Below are positions 1-7,831 of a DNA stretch of 31,596 nt, piece by piece. Every line of letters starts with the position of its first letter. Position 1 is the stretch's first letter. Below the pieces are notes generated by a model. It was not told where the DNA came from. It worked only from the letters and a program-made list of their open reading frames with translations, and did not search any database. The stretch spans positions 1 through 31,596 of the forward strand of contig CALBSO010000152.1 of assembly GCA_937968015.1 (NCBI GenBank), written 5' to 3'. The translations under genes and the position numbers were made by a program. Origin of the DNA: an uncultured Thermomicrobia bacterium. GTDB lineage: Bacteria; Chloroflexota; Chloroflexia; Thermomicrobiales; JALYUS01.

Positions 1-102
1 TCCCACCCGCCACGCCACCCCCCGGCAGCCCGGCGCCCGCCGGTTCCTCTATCACTGGCACCGCAGCCGCGACGAAGAAGCCGTAATCGAAACCGGATGG
101 GA
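1..102. other. Window-edge sequence, unassigned
   Basis: This is the stretch between the window edge and the stop codon of the nucleotidyltransferase. All three forward frames and at least one reverse frame stay open over much of it, so it could hold the end of a neighbouring gene. I recognise no family, and no frame stands out. It is C-rich (Pro/Ala-type codons in several frames), which makes chance open frames likely. Confidence 0.3.
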
Positions 103-957
103 TCAGGAGGACGCCAAACCACGCGGCGGCTGCGCGAACCGCCGCCGTGCGGCGGCGGTATCAACCTCTGGCATATGCCGCTCGACCAACGCAAAAGTCT
201 CCTCGATGAGATCACGGAGCAGCGCCACAGCCGCGAGCGGTTCAGCGGTGAGAACCTGCCTGAGCCGCGAGGCGAAATCGGCAGGCGCGACGTTCATCCG
301 CGCGACGTAGGCATCCAGTCGCTTGAATTCGAGTTGCGGATAGAGGCGATTGAGGCCGGAGAGGGCGGAGAGCAAGGTCTTCTCTTCGTCCATCACGACG
401 CGATGGAAGAGGAGCGGGGCGTCGCGCGGGATGATGCGCTTCGTGAGCACCTGATGCGGCCAGAATTTCAGGTGATCCCGCACGACGGCCTGTGCCAGTG
501 CGTCGGGGTACGCAGCGGCTCGCGCCTGCCAGCCCGCCACGACATCCGCACCGGAGAGCGGCAGCGCATCGAGAATCCCACCGACGACCGCGTGCTTGAC
601 ATGTTCGGTGTGGTAGTCGCACAGGACCGCGTTGAGTTCACGATCAATATGCGCGACGGTACAATGAATGACCTGGCACTCAACGCCCTCGATGAGAAAC
701 GTGTCCGCGATGGCATCCTCGCGCGCGCCGGGCAGGCGCAGCCAGTCCGTCCCGCCGAGCGCTTCGCGGCCCGCCGTTATTTCTTCTTCCGTGGGCATCG
801 TGTCGTAGTAGATGCCGAGGTCAATATCCGAGTACACATCGCTTTGTCGCCGTGCCACGGAGCCGAGCGCCGCACTCGCCCGCGCCGTTCCATCGCCGGT
901 ATAGATCGCCGCGACCCGCTGTGCGAGGCCGAGCAGCCGTTCATTCGTATCCTGCAT
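103..957 (-). CDS. Nucleotidyltransferase-fold protein (MNT/aminoglycoside-type)
   Basis: A 284-residue soluble protein with a polymerase-beta-like nucleotidyltransferase site near its N-terminus: Gly32-Ser33, then Asp44-Ile-Asp46 in the context SDIDLG. These are the glycine-serine and paired metal-binding aspartates of the superfamily. The remainder is helical and fits the C-terminal substrate-binding half seen in antibiotic nucleotidyltransferase-like proteins. The acceptor cannot be read from the sequence. The start is ATG 957, which has an AGGAG six bases upstream; a GTG three bases earlier (960) is too close to that site. It lies 37 nt downstream of the phosphatase gene on the same strand and is probably the last gene of a three-gene unit. 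It could be a resistance-type enzyme or a nucleotide-modifying housekeeping protein; only the fold is well supported. Confidence 0.8.
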   Translation of the reverse strand: MQDTNERLLGLAQRVAAIYTGDGTARASAALGSVARRQSDVYSDIDLGIYYDTMPTEEEITAGREALGGTDWLRLPGAREDAIADTFLIEGVECQVIHCTVAHIDRELNAVLCDYHTEHVKHAVVGGILDALPLSGADVVAGWQARAAAYPDALAQAVVRDHLKFWPHQVLTKRIIPRDAPLLFHRVVMDEEKTLLSALSGLNRLYPQLEFKRLDAYVARMNVAPADFASRLRQVLTAEPLAAVALLRDLIEETFALVERHMPEVDTAAARRRFAQPPRGLASS

Positions 958-994
958 CACCGGCTCCTGACATTACAACGTCTCCGATCGCGTT

Positions 995-1675
995 CTACCC
1001 TTCGGGTGGCCCATCGGCGCGAAGGCGGTGACGGATGGCGGCGATCTCGGCATCGGTCACGCCGATGGCGCGCACGTATGGCTCGATGCCGCCATACGCG
1101 CTCTCCAGATACCGCAGGGTAGCGTCCATCGTCTCCGAAACCGCCGAGAAACTGAGCGCGTAGTCCGCGCTGATCGTCGCGGCGGGGACGCCGGCGATGC
1201 CGAGGAGCAAGGCGATAATCAGGCCCGTGCGGTCCCGCCCCGCGTGGCAGTGGACAACGACCCCACCGTCCGGCGCGCCCGCGACCGCCCGGATAATCGC
1301 GGCGATCTGCGCTTGATTGGTTGAGAGATACGCGGCGTTGATTGCTGCCGTGTAGGAAAGCCCCGCCTCCTTGTGCGCGGCGACGGCTTTGCTGATCAGC
1401 CGGTCATTGGGGTTCAGCGGGAGATAGTGCGTAGTGATCGCGGCATGGTCAGTAAATGGGCTTGGCTCGTCGCGCACCTCGACGGGAATGCGCAGATCAA
1501 TGATCGTGCGGACGCCGTACGCTTCGAGCGCGGCGCGCCCCTGAGTATTCAGCCGCCCGACCGCGTCCGCGCGCACCAACACTCCCCAGCGGATGGTCAC
1601 GCCATCGTCGGTCGCGTAGCCGCCGAGGTCGCGCGCGTTGTAGCACGTATCCCAGCGAAGGGAGCGCTCCGGCAT
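995..1675 (-). CDS. Tyrosine-protein phosphatase family protein (Y_phosphatase3-like)
   Basis: A 226-residue cytosolic protein. The N-terminal NARDLGGY (residues 13-20) and the later phosphatase loop His142-Cys143-His-Ala-Gly-Arg-Asp-Arg149-Thr-Gly are the two hallmarks of the secreted/cytosolic 'tyrosine phosphatase 3' group. Cys143 would be the nucleophile and Arg149 the phosphate-binding residue, giving a complete CX5R site. Substrates in this family range from phosphotyrosine to phosphoinositides and are not predictable here. I chose ATG 1675 because family homology starts almost at once. A GTG at 1687 overlaps the L,D-transpeptidase stop as GTGA and would add four residues by translational coupling. 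Its closeness to the L,D-transpeptidase gene upstream and the nucleotidyltransferase gene downstream suggests co-transcription. Confidence 0.87.
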   Translation of the reverse strand: MPERSLRWDTCYNARDLGGYATDDGVTIRWGVLVRADAVGRLNTQGRAALEAYGVRTIIDLRIPVEVRDEPSPFTDHAAITTHYLPLNPNDRLISKAVAAHKEAGLSYTAAINAAYLSTNQAQIAAIIRAVAGAPDGGVVVHCHAGRDRTGLIIALLLGIAGVPAATISADYALSFSAVSETMDATLRYLESAYGGIEPYVRAIGVTDAEIAAIRHRLRADGPPEG

Positions 1676-1683
1676 CGGCTGCG

Positions 1684-2742
1684 TCACCCGGCGATGATCT
1701 CCACGGGCGTGCCGACATTGGCCCAATCCCAGAGCCAGGCAGCAAAATCGGTCGGTAGGTTGACGCAGCCGTGCGACATCTGATGGCCCCAGTTATGGTG
1801 CCAGTACGTCCCATGGAGCGAGTACCCGGCCCCCCACGAGAGCGAGTCGTTGCCGAAATACTGGACATACGGGACATTCGGCAGATCATAGCCGGGGCCA
1901 ATCATCTCCTGCGAGAAGAAACGTTGCTGGACCCAGTACGACCCCACGGGTGTGGGATGCGCGTCGAGTCCCGTCGAGACATCCAAATCCTGCACGAGGT
2001 TCGTACCGTCGAACGCCCAGAGATGTTGCTGCGCGAGATTGACGAGCACCCAGTGGCCCTGATGCGGCGTGACACCCTGAATGTCCGTGATTGGCGGATC
2101 ACCGATCTGCTCAGCGCCATCCGGCGCATCAATGCGTGGGTCGGCCGGGCCATGCTCGAGAACGCCGAGTTGGGTGACCCGGGCGACATTGTTGGCGGTC
2201 GGATCGAGTTCCAGTCGGCCATAAACGAAATACTGCGCGGTTGCCCCATCCTCAGTCAGTTCTTCCGAAATCGGATCGCCCAGAAGCGCCTTTTCCTTTG
2301 CCCAAACCGTATAAAAGCCATTGGCGACCCAATGGCCCGTTGTGCTGACGTATACCGAGTCGGCGGGCGTGGGGCCGGGCGTTTTCACATGTGGTTTGAA
2401 GGCATCCATGCCGAGCAGGGAACGGAACTGCGCGGCCTCCCTGCCGATCGTGGCGAGTGCCGGCGCGCCGGTTGCACGTTGGAAAATGCGTCCGGCCGCA
2501 TACCATTGCACGGTGACGCCATCCGCGGTTGTTGCTTCGTTCAGTGGCCAGCCAAGGCCGTTCGCACCGCCGGTTTGCTCCCACAACGGACGGAACGCGG
2601 CGGGGATCGTGTGGCCCGTCGGGCGGGCATAGAGGGGGGAAGATGCAGCGCTCGCCGTGAGTGCGGCGGGCAACAGCGCGGCGATGACCGCCAGACCAAT
2701 GAGCAGGCGAAGGAAAGAGCGAAGCCCCCGAGACCCGTGCAT
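1684..2742 (-). CDS. Exported L,D-transpeptidase (YkuD domain) with two N-terminal repeats
   Basis: A 352-residue exported protein. Residues 1-33 form a signal peptide (basic start, hydrophobic stretch 11-30, Ala-Ser-Ala end). Two related repeats follow, around 48-90 (GLGWPLNEATT, then QWYAAGRIF) and 137-182 (LLGDPISEELT, then QYFVYGRLEL). They resemble wall- or sugar-binding repeats common in Chloroflexota secreted proteins. The YkuD domain spans about 228-350, with His310 and the catalytic block Ser323-His324-Gly325-Cys326-Val-Asn; Cys326 is the nucleophile. The family crosslinks peptidoglycan or attaches proteins to it outside the membrane. ATG 2742 is preceded by GAAGGAG seven bases upstream and starts the signal peptide; the longer open frame to 2853 has no such support. 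It is the first gene of a minus-strand trio and is divergent from the enolase-superfamily gene. Confidence 0.9.
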   Translation of the reverse strand: MHGSRGLRSFLRLLIGLAVIAALLPAALTASAASSPLYARPTGHTIPAAFRPLWEQTGGANGLGWPLNEATTADGVTVQWYAAGRIFQRATGAPALATIGREAAQFRSLLGMDAFKPHVKTPGPTPADSVYVSTTGHWVANGFYTVWAKEKALLGDPISEELTEDGATAQYFVYGRLELDPTANNVARVTQLGVLEHGPADPRIDAPDGAEQIGDPPITDIQGVTPHQGHWVLVNLAQQHLWAFDGTNLVQDLDVSTGLDAHPTPVGSYWVQQRFFSQEMIGPGYDLPNVPYVQYFGNDSLSWGAGYSLHGTYWHHNWGHQMSHGCVNLPTDFAAWLWDWANVGTPVEIIAG

Positions 2743-2910
2743 GCGTGTACTCCTTCGTGGTCGCCCCGATGGGCGGCGGTGCGGAATGACCATGATGAGC
2801 GTGCCCGTGCAAGATCGTTCGTTTATGAGACGGAGATAGGCCAAACGCGCCACTGTTCGCTGTAAAGAACGAACGATTCTCTCGTTTGGTTGCGGCCATT
2901 TCGGGAGAAA

Positions 2911-2932
2911 CCCCTCCCTGCATCGGGGAGGG
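2911..2932. repeat. GC-rich hairpin, relative of the CCTCACCCCC repeat family
   Basis: CCCCTCCC at 2911-2918 pairs perfectly with GGGGAGGG at 2925-2932 around the loop TGCATC. It lies in the divergent gap between the L,D-transpeptidase and the enolase-superfamily gene. The C-run/G-run form matches the hairpins at 11930-11965, 12328-12363 and 17694-17720, but the conserved ACCTCAC lead is missing, so it is a distant member or an independent hairpin. It has no T-tract long enough to call it a terminator. Confidence 0.5.
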
Positions 2933-2960
2933 GAGCATTTTCTCTGCCAGGCGAATTTCC

Positions 2961-2989
2961 TTGACGGCGGTAACGGCCTGACCTACTCT
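2961..2989 (+). promoter_or_regulatory. Sigma-70-type promoter for the enolase-superfamily gene
   Basis: TTGACG at 2961-2966, a 17-base spacer and TACTCT at 2984-2989. The -35 matches consensus at five of six bases; the -10 keeps the key T-A-N-N-N-T. The coding start is 45 bases downstream of the -10 and has its own GGAGGA site at 3023-3028. The same TTGACG-N17 form occurs at 9348 and 9841, which supports the call. Confidence 0.65.
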
Positions 2990-3034
2990 GCCGGGATTGT
3001 AGCGCCTCACGCATGACGAGACGGAGGAAAGAGC

Positions 3035-4231
3035 ATGAAAATCACCGGTCTGAAATGTGCCGTCATCGGCGACAATCCCGTCGTCCGCATCGTGACAGAC
3101 GAGGGCATCAGCGGTTATGGGGAGATCGAATCCTACAAGCCCTACCTCAAGCCCGCTGTGCTCACCTACACGCCCTACATTCTCGGCGAGGACCCGACGG
3201 ATGTGGAGCGGGTGATGCTCAAAATCCGCCATCGCGGCGCATTCAAGCCGTGGGGGAGCGCGGTGAGTGCGATTGAGATGGCTTGCTGGGACATTGCCGG
3301 CAAAGCGGCGGGCGTGCCGGTGTACAAATTGCTCGGCGGCAAGGTGCGCGACCGGGTACGCGTCTACAATGGCGCGGTCCGCTTCCCGATGACCGACTAC
3401 AACCCCGAAGACTACGCCGAGAACATGAAGAAGATGAAGGCCGCCAAAGAAGGTTTCTCAATCATCAAGCAGGGCATCGGCTTCCACAGCCCGATGCATC
3501 GCGAGATTCCCGGTTTCTCCTACGCCGATGCGCAGCGCGGCGCCTCCCACGGCGCGCGGAACCGCGGCCTCCTGACCGAGCGCGGCCTGACGCACACGAT
3601 CGCTTGTGTTGAGGCGATGAAAGCGGTGCTGGGCGACGAGATCGGCCTCGCGCTCGATTGCGGCCCCGGCTGGATGGCGCCGGACGCGATCCGGCTGGCG
3701 AAGGCGCTCGAACCGCTGAATGTCATGTGGCTGGAAGACCTGATTACCGGCGATTACGTGCCCTACGTCTCGGCGGATGTCTATCGGGACGTGACGCGCA
3801 GCACTTCGACGCCGATCCACACGGGCGAGCAAATCTATCTCCGCCAAAACTTCAAGGAGTTGATCGAGGGGCACGCCATCAGCATCATTGGCCCCGACCC
3901 ATGCGACATCGGCGGCATCGCGGAACTGAAGTGGGTGGCGGAATACGCCGACCTGCACGGCATCCTGATCGCGCCGCACGGGACGGGCGACGGATTGCTC
4001 GGCCTCGCCGCCCTCGTTCAGGTCTGCGCGACCTTGCCGGACAACTACATCGCCTTCGAGTATCCGACCGGCAAGCCGGACTGGTGGTACGACATCGTCG
4101 AGGGACTGCCCACCCCAATCGTCGTGAATGGCTTCATTCACGTCTGGGACCGGCCCGGCATGGGCGTCGAGTTCAACATCGAGGCGGCGACGGAGCATCT
4201 CGCCGAAGAGGATCGCGACTTCTTCGCGTAG
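3035..4231 (+). CDS. Mandelate racemase / muconate lactonizing enzyme family protein
   Basis: A 398-residue member of the enolase superfamily, which abstracts the alpha-proton of a carboxylate substrate held by Mg2+. The N-terminal capping domain covers about 1-115 and ends in WDIAGKAAGVPVYKLLGG. The barrel carries Lys145 (IIKQG), metal ligands Asp208 (LALDCGPGW), Glu234 (WLEDL) and Glu265 (TGEQIY), and the Asp288/His315 pair (GPDPCDIGG and APHGTGDG) of the mandelate racemase subgroup. This suggests a sugar-acid dehydratase or racemase, but the exact substrate cannot be read. The barrel has a long insertion (about 150-185). Length is normal for the family. It has its own promoter at 2961 and a strong ribosome site, and it ends at a hairpin facing the convergent histidine kinase gene, so it is probably monocistronic. 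Confidence 0.9.
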   Translation: MKITGLKCAVIGDNPVVRIVTDEGISGYGEIESYKPYLKPAVLTYTPYILGEDPTDVERVMLKIRHRGAFKPWGSAVSAIEMACWDIAGKAAGVPVYKLLGGKVRDRVRVYNGAVRFPMTDYNPEDYAENMKKMKAAKEGFSIIKQGIGFHSPMHREIPGFSYADAQRGASHGARNRGLLTERGLTHTIACVEAMKAVLGDEIGLALDCGPGWMAPDAIRLAKALEPLNVMWLEDLITGDYVPYVSADVYRDVTRSTSTPIHTGEQIYLRQNFKELIEGHAISIIGPDPCDIGGIAELKWVAEYADLHGILIAPHGTGDGLLGLAALVQVCATLPDNYIAFEYPTGKPDWWYDIVEGLPTPIVVNGFIHVWDRPGMGVEFNIEAATEHLAEEDRDFFA

Positions 4232-4234
4232 TGG

Positions 4235-4263
4235 CATTGGGAGACGGATGCCCGTCTCCAATG
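4235..4263. terminator. Hairpin between convergent genes, probable bidirectional terminator
   Basis: CATTGGGAGACGG (4235-4247) pairs with CCGTCTCCAATG (4252-4263) across a four-base loop, with one bulged G. It starts three bases after the enolase-superfamily stop codon and lies between convergent genes. There is no clear U-tract on either side, so factor-independent termination is likely but not certain. Confidence 0.55.
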
Positions 4264-4304
4264 AATCGCGTACATCCTAATCGAATCTACGCGCAGTGCT
4301 TTGG

Positions 4305-5495
4305 TTATCGGGGCAGGGTGAAACGGATCGTGGCGCCCTGACCGGAACCGGCGGACTCCGCTTCGATCTGCCCGCCGTGCGCCGCGATGATCCCACGGCA
4401 AAGGTACAATCCGAGTCCCAACCCCTCGATCTCTTGCTCCGTCGCGTTGCGGGCGCGGAAGTACCGGTTGAAGAGTTGGGGCAGATCGTCGGCGGGGATG
4501 CCGATTCCCTCGTCCCGCACGCCGACGCGCACCGTCGTTGCGTCCCCATCTATTGTCACGGCGATAGGTGTACCCGGCGACGAGTACTTCTCAGCGTTCG
4601 CCAGCAGATTGGTCAACACCTGGCCGAGCCGCTCTCGGTCCCACCATCCTGTGACATCGAGGCTGGGCGGGATGTGCACCGTCACACGCTCCGCGACATC
4701 GGCCGGCAACTGCGCGACCGTCTCATTGAGCAATACGGCGAGGTCGGTGCGCGCCGGATGGAGGACCAGCGCCCCCAGCGCGGTCCGCGAGAGATCAACC
4801 AGCCTGGTGAGCAGCGCCTGCATCTCGTCCGTCGCCGCGACGATCCGGGTCAACCCGCCGCTGACGCGCGACAGGTCCGGTGCGGGCCGATCGAGATTGC
4901 GGACCGCGAGTTGGGCATAGCCGCGGATTTTGGTGAGCGGCTGGCGTAGATCATGCACGATGGTCGCCAGAAATTCCTCCCGCACCCGCTCGACCCGCTC
5001 AGTCAGCGCGGTCAGTGCGAGGGCGCTGGCGCCGTCGAGCGCGTCGTTGATTAGCAGTTCAGCGCCGACGATGTCGCTCGATGGCGCGTTATCGGGGATG
5101 GCGAGGCGCAGCGCGTGCCAGAGTTCCTGGCGGAGCAACCGGAACTCGGTGAGCACATCAACAGGGGCGAGGCCCTGCTCGACACGCATCAGGGCATGCC
5201 CGCGTGCCGCTGCGAGGATCGCCGGATCGTCGAGCGGTGCGGCGGGATTGCGCGCGCTGGTAGCGCTGCGCGCCAGCAGCGCCAGCAGCGCGTCGAAAAG
5301 CGTGGGGATGTGGTCAGCGACGGCGTGCTCCCGGCGGCCCTGATGGAATGGCTGTGAGGTCGCCGCGTCGAGCCAGCGCGCGAGGATTGCGTCGCGATGG
5401 TCCTCTAAGGCGGCGACAACCCAGGAGAGATTGCTGTCGGTCGTGTAGGCGGTGACGCGCGTCTCCGCATCGTCGGATGGTTGTGGTGTGTGCAC
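4305..5495 (-). CDS. Soluble sensor histidine kinase with RsbRD-like N-terminal domain
   Basis: A 396-residue kinase with no membrane segment. Residues about 25-165 are an all-helical region resembling the RsbRD N-terminal (RsbT co-antagonist type) sensing domain. The kinase core follows: H-box with His181 in VHDLRQPLTK, N-box LTNLLANAEKYS (295-306), G1 DEGIGIP (328-334), F-box LFNRYF (341-346) and G2 GLGLGLYLC. All motifs needed for ATP binding and autophosphorylation are present. The H-box reads HDLRQPL rather than the more common HELRTPL. I chose GTG 5495, which has GGAGAAGG six bases upstream; an open frame extends to GTG 5558 without a ribosome site. No response regulator is adjacent, so this is an orphan kinase in this window. 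The signal is unknown; a cytosolic stress signal would suit the N-terminal domain. Confidence 0.88.
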   Translation of the reverse strand: MHTPQPSDDAETRVTAYTTDSNLSWVVAALEDHRDAILARWLDAATSQPFHQGRREHAVADHIPTLFDALLALLARSATSARNPAAPLDDPAILAAARGHALMRVEQGLAPVDVLTEFRLLRQELWHALRLAIPDNAPSSDIVGAELLINDALDGASALALTALTERVERVREEFLATIVHDLRQPLTKIRGYAQLAVRNLDRPAPDLSRVSGGLTRIVAATDEMQALLTRLVDLSRTALGALVLHPARTDLAVLLNETVAQLPADVAERVTVHIPPSLDVTGWWDRERLGQVLTNLLANAEKYSSPGTPIAVTIDGDATTVRVGVRDEGIGIPADDLPQLFNRYFRARNATEQEIEGLGLGLYLCRGIIAAHGGQIEAESAGSGQGATIRFTLPR

Positions 5496-5654
5496 GGGGC
5501 CCCTTCTCCGATACGGCGGCGGACTCGACCTGTCTTCCCGCCGAGCGCCGGGCGGCACGACGACCGATGCCGCGCATTATCGAGTATGCCGCATGCGGGG
5601 TGCGCCGTCTACGCCGCCACTCTCGCTGCGCCGCTATGAACCCCCGCGCCTCAG

Positions 5655-5697
5655 GTTGCTACCTGCTGTCTGCTGTCTGCTGCCCTCTACTGCTTCA
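5655..5697. repeat. Degenerate heptad-type repeat (CTGCTGT units)
   Basis: Tandem CTGCTGT-like units run through 5661-5684 and continue into CTCTACTGCTTC. On the minus strand they read AGCAGTAGAGGGCAGCAGACAGCAG. This provides the TAG stop codon (5687-5689) and last codons of the RraA-family gene. Similar short units of the AGTAG/AGCAG/GAGCAA type occur at 9784, 14322, 16398 and 26461, always next to a gene end. Confidence 0.55.
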
Positions 5698-6418
5698 ACT
5701 TCCATCGCTCATACGCGGCGAGGGTATCCGCGTCAGGCGGGTAGACGCCCTTAATGCCGCGGCCGCTGTCAATCAACTCGCGGATGAAGATCTCCCTCGG
5801 CTCGTACTCCACCGCCTCCGCCGCGACTTCCGCCGCCATCGCCTGCGGCACGACGATCACGCCCTCGCCATCACCGACGAGGACATCGCCGGGGCAGACC
5901 ATCACGCCGCCGCAGGCAATCGGCGCCTGGATGTCCGCCGCGAAGTGCTGCGTCGTGTTGACGGCGGCATGCATGCCGCGCGCATAGACGGGCTGGCCGA
6001 GATCGCGGATGGTCGGCGTGTCGCGGAACGCGCCGTCGGTGACGAGACCCGTCGCGCCTCGCTTGAAGATACGGGCGGCGAGGATGTCCCCCAGGCTCCC
6101 GGCATTCGTGTTGCCCCGCGCGTCAATGACGAAGACTTCGCCCGGCCCAACCGTCTCGACGCCCTTGCGCTGGAGGTTCGTCAGATCGTCCAGCCCCTCG
6201 CCGCCGGGCATATCCTCCCGCGCGGGGAGGTAGCGCAGCGTGAACGCCCGCCCGACCATGTGCTTGTGCGGGTTGAGTGGCAGCACCCCCGCCATGAAGA
6301 CTGACCGTACCCCCCGCCGCATCAGCAACCCGGAGAGCGTCGCCGTTCCGACATTCTCCAGTTGCATGAGCGTTTCCGCACCGATCTCCACCCGCCGCCG
6401 AATATCCGTCGCAGGCAT
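5687..6418 (-). CDS. RraA family protein (4-hydroxy-4-methyl-2-oxoglutarate aldolase-like)
   Basis: A 243-residue protein of the RraA/HMG-CHA aldolase family. The core runs GSLGDILAARIFKRGATG, then VTDGAFRD. Asp111 is followed by exactly twenty residues and then Arg132-Asp133, the divalent-metal/pyruvate site pattern of the class II aldolases in this family. The acid expected a few residues later is not obvious, so catalysis is likely but not assured. Aldolase members cleave pyruvate from hydroxy-methyl-oxoglutarate-type acids at the end of aromatic acid breakdown. The start ATG 6418 has AGGAGG six bases upstream. The stop codon lies in a repeat (5655-5697). It shares direction with the histidine kinase 190 nt downstream, with no sign of functional coupling. 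Confidence 0.85.
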   Translation of the reverse strand: MPATDIRRRVEIGAETLMQLENVGTATLSGLLMRRGVRSVFMAGVLPLNPHKHMVGRAFTLRYLPAREDMPGGEGLDDLTNLQRKGVETVGPGEVFVIDARGNTNAGSLGDILAARIFKRGATGLVTDGAFRDTPTIRDLGQPVYARGMHAAVNTTQHFAADIQAPIACGGVMVCPGDVLVGDGEGVIVVPQAMAAEVAAEAVEYEPREIFIRELIDSGRGIKGVYPPDADTLAAYERWKLKQ

Positions 6419-6440
6419 CTCCTACCTCCTATACAAGGGA

Positions 6441-6584
6441 TAAACCACAGAGACACAGAGAAAGACAGAGAATACGAGAAGAATATCACGGGAGACACGA
6501 TCGCCAATCGGTTAATTCGTCTTTCGTATTTCGCATTACTCGTCGCTCTGTTCTTCCTCTGTGCTCTCGGTGTCTCTGTGGTTC
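6441..6584. repeat. CACAGAG-type inverted repeat element, copy 1
   Basis: The left arm (6443-6471) reads AACCACAGAGACACAGAG and on. The right arm (6546-6583) is its imperfect reverse complement, ending CGGTGTCTCTGTGGTT. The roughly 70 bases between them are A/T-richer than the genome and code for nothing obvious. This AACCACAGAG family is known as an intergenic repeat in many bacteria of different phyla. The right arm encodes the C-terminal residues of the DUF4031-like gene. Confidence 0.8.
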
Positions 6585-6904
6585 AATCGCCCTTCCTCGG
6601 CGGTCAGTTTGGTGGCGAGGCGGCGGAGCGCGGTGGCGCGCCAGCCAAAGGCGTCGAAGTGCCAGACGCCACGACCACGGCGGGGGGGCTGCAGGAGATG
6701 CGGCGGGAGGCCGTACGCCGCGCCGAACTCGATCAGCAGATCGCGGTCGCTCGAAAGAACGTGGCAATACTCACCGGCGCCGAAATGCGGATGCGACCAG
6801 CGGAAGAAATGCAGCGCGATCCCGCCGGTCTGCGCGTAGGCAATCGCCTCCCGCACTTCCCGCCGCTCAAACACCCGCACCGGCATCGCCATCGTATGCG
6901 TCAT
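6536..6904 (-). CDS. Small DUF4031-like protein with a repeat-encoded C-terminus
   Basis: A 122-residue open frame, of which about the first 105 look like a real protein. Features include SHPHFGAGEYCHVLSSDRDLLIEFGAAYGLPPHLLQPP and WHFDAFGWRATALRRLA, which match the pattern of the DUF4031 family (His near the start, a leucine-rich helix, then a W-H-F-D block). That family has no known function. The last sixteen or so residues (LNHRDTESTEEEQSDE) are the translated right arm of the CACAGAG repeat at 6546-6583, so the original stop has been lost or replaced. No good ribosome site precedes ATG 6904, 6892 or 6886; the start is uncertain. A second CACAGAG element begins only twelve bases upstream. 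The gene is thus boxed between two copies of one repeat. Confidence 0.6.
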   Translation of the reverse strand: MTHTMAMPVRVFERREVREAIAYAQTGGIALHFFRWSHPHFGAGEYCHVLSSDRDLLIEFGAAYGLPPHLLQPPRRGRGVWHFDAFGWRATALRRLATKLTAEEGRLNHRDTESTEEEQSDE

Positions 6905-6915
6905 TGGGGAAGCAT

Positions 6916-7051
6916 AAACCACAGAGGCACAGAGGACACAGAGAAAGGGAAGAGAAGGGAGCAAACAAGGAGGGGAGCGAAACCGGGTCTCTTTTCTCGT
7001 TATTCTCCCCTTCTCTTGTCTCCCTTTGTGTCCTCTGTGCCTCTGTGGTTT
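6916..7051. repeat. CACAGAG-type inverted repeat element, copy 2
   Basis: Arms of 25 bases, 6916-6940 and 7027-7051, are perfect reverse complements (starting AAACCACAGAGGCACAGAGG). Purine-rich tracts inside the arms (GAGAAAGGGAAGAG and its pyrimidine partner) extend the pairing imperfectly, and about 45 bases remain as loop. The last base of the right arm is the final base of the TGA stop (7051-7053) of the short-chain dehydrogenase gene. The gap between the two genes consists almost entirely of this element. Confidence 0.85.
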
Positions 7052-7812
7052 CAGATAGATGGTTTGAGTTGGCAGCCGTCTACGGCGATGTTGGCGCCGG
7101 TGACGAGGCTGGCGCGGTCGGAGCAGAGGAAGACGCAGACATTGGCGATCTCCTCCGGCGTGCCGAAGCGGCCGAGGGGCATATCGTTGGTGATGAAGGT
7201 GGCGATGCCCTCCGGGTCTCGCTCCGTGCGGCGTGCCCAGCCGCCGCCTTCGAACATGATCGAGCCGGGCGAGACGGCGTTGACGCGGATGCCATCCTTG
7301 CCGAGTTCCTTCGCCAGCGAGCGGGCATACATGATCTCCGCCGCCTTCGCCGCGTTGTATTGCGGCGAGCCGCCGACCTGCCAACCGGAGATGGACGAGA
7401 CGATGAGGATGACGCCATGCCGCTGCGACTGCATCAATGGGATTGCCGCACGGCTCGCCCGGACCGCCGCGTTGAGATTGATGTCGAAGGTGTACTGCCA
7501 CGCCTCGTCCGTGTTGCCGCCCATGCCGCCGCCGACATTGTTGATGAGAATGTCCAGCCCGCCGCCGAATGCCGCCGACGCCTCCCGCACGACGCGCTCG
7601 ACATCCGCCGCCACCGTGAGGTCACCCGTCAGCGCGACCGCCTCCGCGCCCCCTTCCCGCAGCCGACTCGCCGCCGCCTCGACATCGGCGGCCGTCCGCG
7701 CGGCGAGCGCGACCCGCACCCCTTCCGCCGCCAGTGCCGACGCGATGGCGTAGCCAATCCCACGGCTCGCCCCGGTGACGAGCGCCCGTTTGCCGGTCAG
7801 TTGAAGGTCCAT
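7051..7812 (-). CDS. Short-chain dehydrogenase/reductase (SDR)
   Basis: A 253-residue classical SDR. The coenzyme motif TGASRGIG is at residues 13-20, NNVGG at 91-95, and the catalytic Ser (139/140), Tyr152 and Lys156 are in SSISGWQVGGSPQYNAAK. AAR at 37-39 after strand two suggests NADP(H) preference. Members interconvert alcohols and ketones; the substrate is not predictable. ATG 7812 (MDLQLTGK) has GGAG five bases upstream and matches the family N-terminus; the open frame extends to 7857 only because a repeat (7832-7855) is translated there. The stop codon sits at the edge of the repeat at 6916-7051. It is divergent from the beta-lactamase-fold hydrolase. Confidence 0.92.
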   Translation of the reverse strand: MDLQLTGKRALVTGASRGIGYAIASALAAEGVRVALAARTAADVEAAASRLREGGAEAVALTGDLTVAADVERVVREASAAFGGGLDILINNVGGGMGGNTDEAWQYTFDINLNAAVRASRAAIPLMQSQRHGVILIVSSISGWQVGGSPQYNAAKAAEIMYARSLAKELGKDGIRVNAVSPGSIMFEGGGWARRTERDPEGIATFITNDMPLGRFGTPEEIANVCVFLCSDRASLVTGANIAVDGCQLKPSI

Positions 7813-7831
7813 GCGTGCTCCGTTCGCTGAA

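Noticed and set aside
97..1122. Long plus-strand open frame across the nucleotidyltransferase
   Set aside because: It is antisense to a recognisable gene with active-site motifs and shows no family pattern or ribosome site. Long antisense frames are expected at this G+C content; the same reasoning removed others, for example 30091-31482 and 24347-25885.
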